Shown: in pieces, positions 1 through 11,805 of the stretch
Layout: the number at the start of each line of letters is the position of its first letter
Position numbering within the stretch: the stretch's first letter is position 1
DNA from: Phaseolus vulgaris
Lineage: Eukaryota > Streptophyta > Magnoliopsida > Fabales > Fabaceae
Reading direction: 5' to 3'
Length of the DNA stretch: 64,000 nucleotides
NCBI RefSeq assembly: GCF_000499845.2
Contig: NC_023758.2
Location: 4,740,170-4,804,169, forward strand
The notes under the pieces: generated by a model
What the model saw: only the letters and a program-made list of their open reading frames with translations
Database searches by the model: none
What the model was told of the DNA's origin: nothing
Position numbers and translations under genes: made by a program

Positions 1-612
1 GAGACTAAAAAAAAGTTGGGCAAAATACTACACAAGTTAATGATTTTGATTGTCTTTAACTCTTCATGGTTAGCAACTGGATATCGTGGAAATATGCTAC
101 ACTAGTATACTATTTTCATTTTTTGGGTTTAAAAGTAACACTAGGTATCTTTATGACACTGAAGTATGAAGCTCAAAAGTGTGCTTTATTTTTTATTTTC
201 CTGAAACTTATTGCTTTAAACTACATAACAACCATACCACCACCTTATTGCTATAGAAATTACAGAGTCTTCATGATGTCTAATTGGCTTTGATCCTTCA
301 AACACCGCCACTACTCCCTTCTGGCACACTGTTGGTGTTTCTTTTCAATCTTGAAAATTTAATAAGAAATAGTTTATTGAATTGCATGCAAACAATACAT
401 TTACGCAACAATAAGAGTTCACCCATGTCTCCACCTTTAATCTTATTTTTATTCAATTTACTCCTTTTTTTACCAGCAATTGGATTCTTCATCATTCATT
501 AGCTATCAGTTGAATTTTATCCCTCTTTATTTGTGTTTCTTTCTCCTGCTACTTCAAAATATTCTCCTTTAATGTGGAATGCCATTTTGATTTCGTTCTA
601 ATGCATGTGCAG
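1..612. other. Left edge, no resolved exon
   Basis: This stretch is AT-rich and lies just upstream of the first exon I can support. It probably contains intron and perhaps further 5' exons of the gene that ends at 1803. Short open frames occur on both strands, but none has a family signature or splice sites that join cleanly to the exon starting at 613. Confidence 0.4.
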
Positions 613-1803
613 AAAATTGGGTAGTGAACCTAATCAAGGGAAATGTGTGGTCAACATCGGAGACAGAAATTTTGTTACTCGTGAAAGAGATGGAACTTTA
701 AAGAACTTACTGAAGAAATCCTATCTGAGACGATGGATTGCCCCACTGGATGTTAGTGGAAATGAAGTTGACAGTAGTTCAAACAATGAAGGGAAAATTT
801 TCAATCATCAATCCAGTAGCAGTATGGATTTTGCAAGGCATGTATTAAATTTGGGAATTTGTGTTATCTGATTTTATTCCTTTAATGGATGATTGTGGCT
901 GGACTACGTTTTTTGGGTAATTTAAATTTAGGGTAGAGGGATAATACCCTTAGTCCGAGTACAATTACTAAAAGCCTTTCATTTCAAAATACTTAAGCGG
1001 ACTTACATTTAATTCACCCCAAGTAGATGAGTAGGGTTTTATACTTTGATTTGTCAAACACAAGATTTTGCCTTTTACTCCACTCAGTTAATCCCTTGGG
1101 GTTCTGGAGAGTTTAAGCTTTAAACCATGTCCTATCTATTTTTGAGATAGCATTACGTATGGTGTTTCTTTTCAGCCTTCTGTTTACTTGCATAGTTTAC
1201 TTCTGCTTATCAGAATGAAGATTGAAAATGCAACTCTTAAGGAAAGCATGGAAAGCATGGAACATTTAACTTCATCAATTCATAGGCTTCGTCTCTCTCT
1301 TTCAAAGGTATCATACTGTTTTCTTTCAAACTGTTAAAATTTTAATATTTGAAAGAGAGAGATCAGGGGAAGGGGGCTCTTCATTTTTTTGGGCCATAAA
1401 GGGAAGTTGTTTAACTTAAGCTCTCTTTTAGCACGGATTAACCAGAAACCATATCCTGTTTGCTAAAATGTATTAACATGGTTTTTAGGCCAAGGAGTGT
1501 GTGACTTCGGAAGGTACAATTTCCGGTGTTTCAGAAATCCTTAGTGACGTTATTCGTGAAGCAGAACTTTTAAGGACTGCTCTTGGTAGCTCCTTGCCAA
1601 CCAGCTGGTCTGTTGAGGCAGATATTAGTTACATTGGATACAGCGTGAGCAGTGACAGGGGGGATCAGGAAGGCATTGATGAGAAGATGGATACTGTTTC
1701 TGCTGCAGGGCTTGAAATGGTTGAGCTTCTGATTTTTTCGGCTCAGATTTTGAGGGACTTGCAAACCAGGATGGTATTGGTTCCTGGTATAGAAGTTCAA
1801 TGA
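613..1803 (+). CDS. 3' part of an unrecognised plant protein, coiled-coil type (partial)
   Basis: Three exons can be joined: 613-837, 1214-1307 and 1489-1803, ending in a TGA stop. The 5' end lies to the left or outside the window. The visible ~210 residues include a polar stretch (SSSNNEGK), a heptad-like helical part (residues such as MKIENATLKESMESMEHL) and a hydrophobic helix near the end (GLEMVELLIFSAQIL). This suggests a coiled-coil or filament-like plant protein, but I do not recognise the family. The frame across the first intron closes only if the donor is AAG|GCATGT at 838, a GC donor. The only nearby GT donor, at 841, would put TGA soon after the junction. The second intron is GT-AG. 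Function is not assigned. Confidence 0.6.
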
Positions 1804-3443
1804 ACTGCTCCTTGTGTGATAATATAAGCCATCTCAGGTGCATTGTGTATTTGGCTGATAGTTGAAGCCCGTTGTGCTGCTTTGATCCCGCAGGGTCATG
1901 AATCATGTTATGTTTGTCTATAATTCTCATGCAGTCGCATATTTCACTACTTATGGTTTCTATCACTCTATTCATTCTATTATATTGTGTTTATGTTAGT
2001 CTGTGATACTTTTCTGATTGTAATTTTAACCTGGTTCCATCAACAAGAAAAAAAATTCTATTATTTTTCAATTATACCTTAACGTAAATTTAAACCACAT
2101 ATTATATATTAAGGTTGATTAAAATTATTGAGAAGTTGAATTCAAATCAAAATGAGACTCAATGAAAAAAAAGTAGGTAGAACTAACATTTATCATGTTT
2201 TAATTAGCTGTTTTGTGTATCAACAAGATGTGATTACATTATCCTTTTGCCGTTTGAGAACATGAGAAGATAGATAAAAAAATTTCTTGCTTATTATATT
2301 CTACCATTTTATTCTTCAATTTTTCTTTAACCCCAAACTCAAACCCAAATGTGAAATATATAATTTTTCTCTTACCTCAAACTCAATCCCAAAATCACAA
2401 AACTAGATGTTCTAAGAGAGAGAGAGAGAAATAATTTTCTCATTTTTGAATTTATTTCTCTCCATATTATGCAAAAGTACAATTTTTTTCTTTGAAGTGT
2501 ATTTTTTTGACCATATATCCAAACTCAACAACTTCGGAAAAGGTCGAGAATAAAAAAACAATGAAATTTAGTTTATTATAAGTGATTTTTTTAAAAGATT
2601 TTAAAATGCATTTAAGTCTTATGTCACTTTGTTTCATATCTACCCAAGAATACATAAGAGTGAGAAATGCGTCATCATACCATTTAAATTTTGATGTAGA
2701 GTTTTGTTAAGAATTAACTAAAGGAAGAACATAGATGTAGGATGGAAAATTTTCATAGGAAGAACATAGATGTAGGATGGAAAAAATTTCATAAACTCAT
2801 TTTGGGTGACAAAATTACTTAGGGACTGATGACACTCAAGTTTTTAAAGACCAAATTAAATATTTACTCTAATAAACTTTTAAAACTATTTGATACTTCA
2901 TTAAATAAATTTTATTTAACGTATATATATATCTTCAAAGTTCAGAATAAAAAACATTTGAAATTTATTTCAAGTAATTGTAAAGTCAATATTAAAATAT
3001 TTAAAATTAAATTAATAAAATTTAATCTTAACAAATATTTAGTATTTCAATTCACGGTGAAACTAATTTATACTGTAATAATACATTCACAACTCATATT
3101 TTTTATTAAAATATTATATATTATTATAATGGTTTGTTAAGATTTGTATTTTACTTTTGAGCAATGATATATGGACAACTTCTTCCACTATACAACTCTT
3201 CATTCATTTATAATATAAAAAAGGATATTTTTATTATTTCATACAAAAGTTGAAATTTTAAATAAAGAAAGAGAGTTGTATACTTAAAAAAAAATTGTCA
3301 CTGTATCATTTTCCTTACTTTTTGTGTTAAAGAAATGTTTTCCTTTTATATATTCAATTTAATTACAATTTTAAAATGTCATCAAGATTTATGAAGTCTG
3401 ATATAATTTGTATCACAGAAGTGAGTGCGCGAAGTGGAAGGCG
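1804..3443. other. AT-rich intergenic region with a small tandem duplication
   Basis: No coding sequence is supported here. A (GA)n run lies near 2417-2429. A 35-bp direct duplication (unit beginning AGGAAGAACATAGATG) is at 2722-2756 and 2757-2791. The distal part forms the promoter and 5' UTR of the polymerase gene. Confidence 0.5.
2722..2791. repeat. Tandem duplication, 35-bp unit x2
   Basis: The sequence AGGAAGAACATAGATGTAGG occurs at 2722 and again at 2757, with the following bases (GATGGAAAA) also shared. It looks like a local replication-slippage duplication in intergenic DNA. Confidence 0.8.
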
Positions 3444-6400
3444 ATGGAGGGAGCGAATGGTGGCGGCGATGGCGATGGTGGCGATCGTCCATGGCAATCT
3501 TACCACACTGTTTACACAACCGCTAAAGCAGGTCTCGTGGCCTCCCGTTTCTTTTCTGCTCTTTAATTCACTTTCACAAACACTAATTGAATCGTGTTTA
3601 TCTGAATTTCACATTTGAATTAAATGAACACTATTGCTTTGGTATTGCCTATTGTTAAGGAATGGAAGGAGTGGACAAGGAGAAAGTGCAGAAAGTAGTT
3701 TACGAAATGAGTAAAGGATCCAAATATTTTCAAAACGAGGAACGCAAGGAAGCTTTTATTAACCAGAAAGTTCAGAACCTGCGAATTCAGTGTGCTAAGC
3801 TCACAGAAGCAGACCTGGTCCACTATCGCAAGGTAATTTAATGAAATCACCGTTTCTCTTTTTTCCAACAAATTCCCGTTTTGTTGGTTCCGTTTCTTCA
3901 AAGGAGAGGTAATTGAATTTTAATGGTTTTAACGTATATTAGTTTAATGTATCAGTTTTTATTATGATAGGTGGCGGATAGAAGAATTGTTGAGCTAGAA
4001 GCTTCGCGTGACCTTTCGAGGATTTGGTTACATGTAGATATGGATGCTTTCTATGCTGCAGTTGAGACTTTAAGTAACCCTACATTACAGGGCAAGCCAA
4101 TGGCTGTTGGGAGCATGTCCATGATATCCACTGCCAACTATGAGGTTTACTTTCTCAATGCATTATAATCTTGATATTCTTTTTTCAGTATTTTAGAAAA
4201 TGAAATGATCTGGTGTGGGTGTTTGAAACAATTAATCTGCATGAACTCCACTGAATTATGGAATTCCTGATCCTGCTTTGGTCTTTACACAGGCCCGAAA
4301 ATTTGGGGTTCGTGCTGCCATGCCTGGGTTCATTGCACGTAAGCTATGTCCAGAATTAATCTTTGTCCCAATAGATTTCAAGAAGTATACTTATTATAGT
4401 GATTTGACTAGAAAAGGTATTCTTCTTTTTGTGATTAATTTTGTAACTTTTTCCTTTTAATTATTGATGCTAGCTTGACATAAACTTATGATCGTTAGTT
4501 TTCCGGATATACGATCCCAATTTCATTGCTGGTAGCCTGGACGAAGCATACCTTGATATAACTGAAGTTTGCAAAGAAAGGAATGTCAATAGTGAAGAAG
4601 TAAGTTGGCACAATTAAATTAACAATGGAAGACCTTTTATGTATTAAATCTCTTGATTTAGTGAATTTGGATATTTAGATTGCCCAAGAACTCAGAGCTG
4701 GTGTTTATGAAGAGACTGGTCTCACATGTAGTGCTGGAGTGGCACCAAATCGCTTACTTGCTAAGGTTCTGGATACTATCTGCCAAACATGTTTCTCATG
4801 ACCATGTTATCAGCCCATTTGTTCTCAAAAGCACCTTATCATGTTACATTTGAGATATTAAACCCCTGTGCATTCACTTTTGTGATTGCCTGGGGTTGTT
4901 TTCTGTTTTCAAATGAAATTCATTAAGGAATGCTGCACTTTCACATTAATTAGGAATGGACAACGTACATGATTTTTCCCCTTTCATTTTCGATTTTCTT
5001 TGAATTCTTTCTGTGTATCTTTTCAATTCTCTCATAACTGGCCGTGACAGTTGTCATTTTTTAGTTTTTTGGTTGAATTTTTGCTGCCATAGTCCCACTC
5101 TCCCACGCACAAATCATTACCCAAGTTTATAAGTCATAAATTAGAATTTTTGGTGACACCTAATGGGGTGTTAGCTTTATGCATCTGGTTTTTTTGTTTT
5201 AACGTTTTGCATGGCTAATGTTTTCTACTTCAAATATTGTCAAGTAGAGGCTCTGGAACAATACTTCTTTCTAACTCTTATTTTCTTGATAAACTGTTTA
5301 GTGATTATTTTTTCTGCTTGGGAAATTTCGTGCTATGACTTTATAATATTGACATTTAGTCTCATATAGGTTTGTTCAGACATAAACAAGCCAAATGGAC
5401 AGTATATTTTGCCAAATGACCGCATGGCTGTTATGACCTTTGTATCCTCCCTTCCTATCAGAAAGGTGTGCTTGAGTTTTTTGTATTCTGATTTCATCAA
5501 TGGGGATTTCTGATTCCAAAATTACTGGTTTTTTTCTAGACTTGGGCAGGACTGTTTTATATGCACTTGCTTGTCTTTAAAAGAGATTACTTTGTGATTA
5601 ATAATCGGGAATGATATTGACAGATTGGGGGCATTGGTAAGGTCACAGAACATATTTTAAAGGGAGTTTTTGAAATTAACACATGTGAGCAGATGCTGGA
5701 GAAGAGTAGCTACCTTTATGCAATTCTCTCTCAGCCAACAGCAGGTTAGCCAGCCATCTGTTCAGGAGTTGTTGCTTTTGTTATCAATGTGCAAGTTATA
5801 TTTACATGGAAATTCAGCTGAACTTAATACAAATTATGCATTTATTTTGGTATTTTGATGTCTATTCTGAAAATTATATATCTTCTGCTTTCTACTTCTA
5901 GTATTTGGCAACTATGTAGTTTAGGTTTTCTGACCATAATTTTTGTTTTGTGCTTATGTTCCATTCCGAATTAATTATGGGATTCCTTTAATAACTTGTG
6001 ACTTTTTGTCAATTTGCTGCAGAATTTTTTTGCTCTGTAGGCTTAGGTCTTGGGCAGAAAGATTCTCCCCAAGTGAGATTTCGGAAAAGTATTAGTAATG
6101 AAAGAACATTTTCTGCCACTGAAGATGAGGTGCTATTGCATAAAAAATTGGGTATCCATCTTGCCTATTACTGTTTTACCTTTAAAGGAAAGTTGTTTGA
6201 TTGTAAATGTGGTCATCCTAAATTATTTGGGCTTTGCAGTACCTCATTATTGAAACTCGTATCTGGGTTTCAATTGATTTGGATTGCAGCCTTCAATCCA
6301 CTACATATACTTGACTTTTCAAAAAGTTTAGCAGTTGACTGTGTCACGTTGAGTTTCTGAATTAGATAAGACTTTGGGTATATTGACACATCATCATATG

Positions 6401-7970
6401 AACCATGCAAGCTTACTTTTGCAGTGGAGCTTGCTGAAATGCTATCGGTCGACATGCAGAAAGAGGGTCTGTGTGGGCGAACATTGACTCTTAAGCTGAA
6501 AACTGCTTCTTTTGAGGTATTACTTGTTATTGATGCCTTGACACTGTTTTCTCAACATTTTCCTAATGGTCGAGAGTAATTTAGTTGCTTAGTCACCTGT
6601 GTATGAAACTTGATTGGAAAAGAAAAGTCACCTGTTGTTGAAGAGAAATTAACTTAACCTCAAGGACATTATGATTTGTTGGTTTTTCTTGAATTTTGTT
6701 CTAGTCCCGTTTGAAATGCTATATTTTGTTTCAAGTGCTAATAAATGCACAACCTATAGGTTCGGACCAGAGCTGTGACTTTACAAAAGTACATCAGCTC
6801 GAGTGAGGATATCTTGAAGCATGCTAAGAAGTTGCTAAAAGCTGAACTTCCTATTTCAGTAAGATTGATAGGTATGTGTTTCTGTTAGGTTTGTTATTGT
6901 TGAGATTTATCCAGACAGTGCTGGCCAAGTAAAAAGGCACTTACTGCTTACAGTTAGACTATGAGTCACATTGGTGCCTCATCTGTGTCAGCATAACAAA
7001 GATTTTTCTTCTGTTAGGCCTTAGAGTATCTCAGTTTAATGGAGACAAATGTAGTGCTGCGCCTGACCCTACACAGAAGACCATTACCAACTTCATTACT
7101 TCAGGAGATGTCAATAGAAATTGTAGTTCTTTTCCAGATGTTGCAGATCTGGACTTTGTCAGTGATGCAGAAACCAATCTTTCCATTGACAATCGGCAGA
7201 CAAGTCAACTTGATTGGAGAGATCCTTTTGTTGGTAACTATTTGTCTGATGGAGATCACCAAAGCTGTATTGTCCAGAAAAATGGTGTAGAAGAGGTCTC
7301 TCTTTTTCTCCCTACTTGTTTAGCCATGTAGCAGATATATAAATGCATTCAGAAATTGTTTGAGGAGCATTCTCCTGTCACTTCTATTGTGTTTTCTGTT
7401 GTCTTACCAGGTACAAACACCTAGTAATGATGCTACAAGTTCTCACCACAGTGGATTTACAGAAGGATCTACTTCTTTCCAGGGGCAGTTCGAAGGCATA
7501 AATGTGATGAATGAGTCTAAGCTACGGGAGGGTGCGAGACTTAATTCTTGTTGTCAGGAGACGACAATGTTGTGGTTGAATGACTACAAATGTTCACTTT
7601 GTGGAATAGAACTACCTCCAAGTTTTGTTGAGGAAAGATTGGAACACTCTGATTTTCATCTTGCTGAAAAGCTTCAAAAGGAAGAATCTAGGATTCACCA
7701 ACCATATGTTCCGAGTCGAAGGTACAATGTTTATCTTCTACAATTTGCTTTACCTTTTACAATTGCAAGTTGATAGATAAGAATTGACAGAGTGCAAGCA
7801 TGTGTTCACATTTTTTGCTTAAGGTGTTCTTTAAAGTAAGATATTAACAAATGTTTTTCAGTAGGAATCAAAAGGATGGAATCACTAGACAAAGCAAATC
7901 TAAGAAGCAAAAGTTGTCCAACAAAGAAGGCAAATATACACCCATTGATTCTTTTTTTGTTAAAAAGTAA
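3444..7970 (+). CDS. POLK: DNA polymerase kappa (Y-family translesion polymerase)
   Basis: Fourteen exons: 3444-3531, 3660-3832, 3971-4144, 4293-4416, 4499-4599, 4679-4765, 5370-5465, 5624-5744, 6023-6151, 6425-6516, 6760-6871, 7018-7295, 7411-7721 and 7865-7970. They give 663 residues, near the length known for plant Pol kappa. Y-family enzymes copy past damaged bases in the nucleus. The palm motifs are intact: HVDMDAFYA at ~108-116 (metal ligands D110) and SLDEAYLD at ~199-206 (catalytic D201, E202). The region around IGGIGKVTEHIL matches the helix-hairpin-helix thumb. A single C-terminal UBZ-type zinc finger is visible (C586, C589, H604, H608), expected to bind ubiquitin, for example on modified PCNA. 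The last residues, TPIDSFFVKK, resemble a PCNA-interacting PIP box. The start is the first ATG, in a Gly/Asp-rich N terminus before the conserved N-clasp (KVQKVVYEMSKGSKYF). No frame breaks were seen. The last intron ends in a tandem CAGTAG acceptor. Confidence 0.95.
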
Positions 7971-9469
7971 TCAATCACAGCTGTCAAATTTATTGTAATG
8001 TACAGAATAACTCAATTTTTGTCTTTTATTGTATTATATGCATGCTATTTTTCCTTGTAACATGTACAAAATAATAAATTCATCTGCTTGTAACTTCTGT
8101 TGTAGAGAAACCTTGTAATTTAAGTTGTGTAAAATAGTTTTTCACGCCACATATTGTTCTGTGAGCGTATTGTTATCCGTTCACAATACACTATCTCCAA
8201 GTTGAATTGAAGAGACCTAAATTTATAGGGAAGAAGTTGTTTTTCAAAAGTGCACTCTCTGGCAAACAGGAGTTGGTTTATTGGAGCACACTTTCTAATA
8301 CAATTCAAGGAGAGAGATGAGGGATACATTTTAAAAAGTGTGATGAATTTTCAATTTGTTTTTCAAACCCAATAAAATTTGAGAGAGACACATTAAGTGT
8401 AAAATTTTCAAATCTACCTATTTTGTGTTTGACAAATACCAAAAAAATCAGTCTCCTCCATGTTTGATTTGGGGTGATTTTCTTTGGTAATGAACAAAAA
8501 AATCGCCTCACGAGAAACAAGCAAAAAGAATGTCACAAATTTTAGGTAGTCATATTTGGAAATACTTATCTTGTTACTTTCATTAGCCAAAAATGAATAA
8601 ATTTGTTATCCATCAAGTGAAAATGAATAATATTTTGGTTATACAAAAAATTAGGAAATAGTCGTAGATATTTATTTTACTTATGATTAAATTTTTTATA
8701 TAATATCATGTTTATTGTGGGTCTTGTAATGATTGGTTAGTTTAATTTTCTGGTCTTAAGTGCCACGTAAATCTAAATACTATTCATGATATTCACTTTA
8801 ATAGTAAGTTGTTAAAAATAGTTGCTTAATCTAATTTTATAAATCTATAATTAATTTTTTATTTAATGTCTCAATCTCTAATTTTTTATTTGGATTTCAA
8901 TATAAACTTTGCTTCTTACTTATTTATTTATTTTTGTTTCTACTTCCTTGTTTATCCAATAGCTTTCTTTTTGTCCACTTCGTTTTTTAAGCTATGATGC
9001 TTATATGAGGAACACCATCTGATATTCTCCAACACCGAAAGAATCTAAGCAATCATGTTTAACATTAATTAACCCTCTTAAGCACATATATTAGAAATAT
9101 TCTTATGAGACAAAAACATATTTAACATCAAACAAAAATCCATGAAAATATCGTATACCAATTTCGAATATTTTGGAACAAAAAAAATCGAAACTTCACA
9201 AATACCTCGTTGAGAAGTTAAATACATGTAATCTTATAGTTAACTTTCACTTATATGTTAACAACATACTAACATTAAAATAAATAAATTAATGAAAGAT
9301 TAATTATTTTAAAATTATGTAAAGTTTTTTTTATTGAAATTTCAAATATATTGAATATTCATAAAAAAAGAATAGACTGAAAAGCAGAGTGCGTGCATTG
9401 TGTGGATGAAAAGAGAGAGGTATATCCCCAAAAGAGACAAAGGGAGAAAGAAACCTAAGACTTCTGAGA
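7971..9469. other. Intergenic region, no gene seen
   Basis: This holds the 3' UTR of the polymerase kappa gene (AATAATAAA-like signals around 8070) followed by AT-rich DNA and the promoter of the next gene. No supported coding sequence was found on either strand. Confidence 0.5.
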
Positions 9470-11805
9470 ATGTCTCGTCGTCACTCCGATTCCAAGCGAC
9501 GCCATTCTAGATTCGATCCTCAACCCAGGTTCCTCTCTCTTTTCTTCTCAACTTTTCTCTTTCACTTTCTGCCTCCTCACACTTTTAATGCTTAATTTTC
9601 TGGGTCTATTTCTCATATTCTGCGTTGTGCGGTGTTTAGCAGTAATGCCTATCGGTCTTTTATGCGTTTAAGCCAATCAATAATTCTAAATTTGCAACCT
9701 GAGTTTGGAATGATGAGTTGTAATGGATGCATTGTATTGTATTGTATTGTGTTGCAGCGGGAAGAGATATAGAAGGGATGGATATGGAAAAGAAGAGAAA
9801 GAGAGAGTGGCAAGCAGCGTTAGCGAACAAAATGGAGACCATCGGCGGCTGAATCAAAATGATCCTCCTTCGGCTAAGCAACAATCTGCCTCTCTTCACA
9901 ATAAACCAAATGATCACCATGCACCTCATCCCACTCAAGTACCCACATCTCCCTTATTTTCATTATTACTTTCTTCCTCTTTTAATTTGTTTTTCACACT
10001 GTTAGAATTACTACACAAAATTCTTGCTAAAAGTATGTACATCAATAATCGTTCATAAGCTTGAAGAGGATTGCATACCGCTACCGAACATCCCCCTTCT
10101 TGATTAACTTCAGTGCTTAGTTATTATATTTTCATTGGATTGCATGCAATTGGTTATGTTTACTCTCAGGGTTACACTAAAAAAAAAATCATTAAATAGG
10201 AACCGTTCTTAGAAATAAAAAATAATTAATTGTTAAACAAAATTAGATATTATTTTAGAGACTAAAAAGTTTATTGATATTTAAATTAGTTTTTATTATT
10301 GATAAATGAATTCTAAATTGGTATCTAAATAGATACCAATGTTTTAGATATCAACTTTAGAATTTAAACAATTGGTAGCTAAAACTTAGGTAGCTAATTA
10401 GATATCAATTTAGAAACTATTTATCATAAACTAATTTAGAAACCAATAATATTTTTAGTTAATATAGAAACTAACAATTTTTTATTTTTAAAATTGGTTT
10501 CTAATTAATGATTTTGTAGTAGTGTTAGTTTAGCTGCATGAATAGTTTATGCGTGTATATGTGATTATTTTAGCTGAATATATAAACATTTATTTCCATT
10601 ATAGCATAATAGTTGTTGAAAATGATTCTTACGGTCTCAAATTTGTAAGCGCTTGGAATATTTGTAGTCACTTGGTTGTGTTCTCATATGAAAGAAAATG
10701 TCTCCATTCAACTAGAGATTTTAAATTTTGTGTGCTTGGTTTTTATTCAGTGTACGCAATCTATTTTTTTGGGGGTGATGTAGTGGGGTTCGTGTTCATC
10801 TAAGGCTTGCCTATGCATGTTTTATAACAGCAGGAGAAACGAGGTAGCACTGGGCAGGTTTGCCAAAGCTCGGGTCAAAGGAAAGCAAGTGGTGAGTTTC
10901 CATTTTTTATTTATTTTGGATTTGTATTGTCTTCGTATTTTCTGTTATCTTTTCAGTCATTAGTCGTGATGGGATGATTTGTATATTGACTCTTGTCATA
11001 CAAGTGCAATATTTCTTTCATTTTATGCTAGAAAAAATGTTTTTTTTTTTTCAGTTATAATGTGTTGTATTCGTTTTGTTGTAAAATGTGGTTGAGAATT
11101 ACAAAAGTTGTTTTTATAATTTTGAGCCACCCGTGCCTTCTTTGCGTGAAGTAGAAATATAACTCATAAAAAACTTGTTCAGGAAATATAATCTAATTAG
11201 TTTAGTTCTTTTTTATTCTAGAGCGTGGATGGTGGAAGGACTCAAGCAAGCAGCTTAATGAAAGGGCAGAGACAAGTCACCGTAGAGAGCAGAGAGATGA
11301 TAAATTACAAGCTAAACCAGATGATAATACTTTCCAACGAAGAGATGGTTTTTCTGAAAGGAAAGATGATCCACCTTCTACCTCAAGGAAAAGACCTGCA
11401 TTTAGGGAGAAGAGGATTCCAATGGAATCAGGAGATGCTAATCTGGCTGCAGCAGTGGCAGTAAAGTCAAGCGAGATTGACCACCCTTCAGGAAGGAATG
11501 ACAGGAAGGAGGAAAGAAGCAGCAATCCACACCATTTGGATAGACCTGAGAAGCCTTTTGCAGATGACAGAGCACCTAACAAGGTTGGAGCTAGGAGAGA
11601 TGGGTTTCCATCAAGAGGAAGAAGGTATGGGGGCAGTGACAGTTATAGGGGAAGAGATCAATTTAATGGAAGACAAGGTTATCGTCTGGATAAGATTCAA
11701 ACTGATAAGTGGAAGCATGATTTGTATCAAGAGGTAACTAAGGATCCTATTCCACAGACTGAGGATGACCAGATTGCAAAGCTGGAAGCACTCTTGGCAT
11801 CATAA
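9470..11805 (+). CDS. Arg/Ser-rich hypothetical protein with C-terminal W-x-H-D motif, possibly RNA-associated
   Basis: Four exons: 9470-9528, 9758-9938, 10831-10891 and 11222-11805, giving 294 residues. The start is the ATG of MSRRHSDSKRRHSRFDPQ. The protein is almost entirely hydrophilic and disordered, rich in Arg, Asp, Ser and Gly. An RGR/GGS-type basic patch (PSRGRRYGGSDSYRGRD) sits near residues 235-250. The C-terminal ~33 residues look conserved and structured: TDKWKHDLYQEVTKDPIPQ followed by EDDQIAKLEALLAS. The W-x-H-D-x-[YF] element recalls the Btz/CASC3-type motif of exon-junction-complex partners. This is a weak resemblance from memory, so a nuclear RNA-processing role is inference only. 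Intron 2 carries a CACTA-type MITE (10175-10524). The acceptor of exon 3 is a tandem CAGCAG, which would add or remove one Gln. Confidence 0.75.
10175..10524. mobile_element. CACTA-type MITE in an intron
   Basis: The 350-bp element begins CACTAAAAAAAAAATCATTA, and its other end is the inverted form TTAATGATTTTGTAGTAGTG. It is flanked by a perfect 3-bp direct repeat TTA (10172-10174 and 10525-10527). CACTA ends with a 3-bp target duplication are the hallmark of the CACTA/En-Spm superfamily. The interior is a long imperfect palindrome (for example TTAGATATTATTTTAGAGAC and its inverted partners) with no coding capacity. A relative lies at 48511. Confidence 0.85.

Noticed and set aside
2829..3140. 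A 103-codon plus-strand open frame upstream of polymerase kappa
   Set aside because: Extremely Lys/Ile/Asn/Leu-rich translation of AT-rich DNA with no domain and no transcript-like context.
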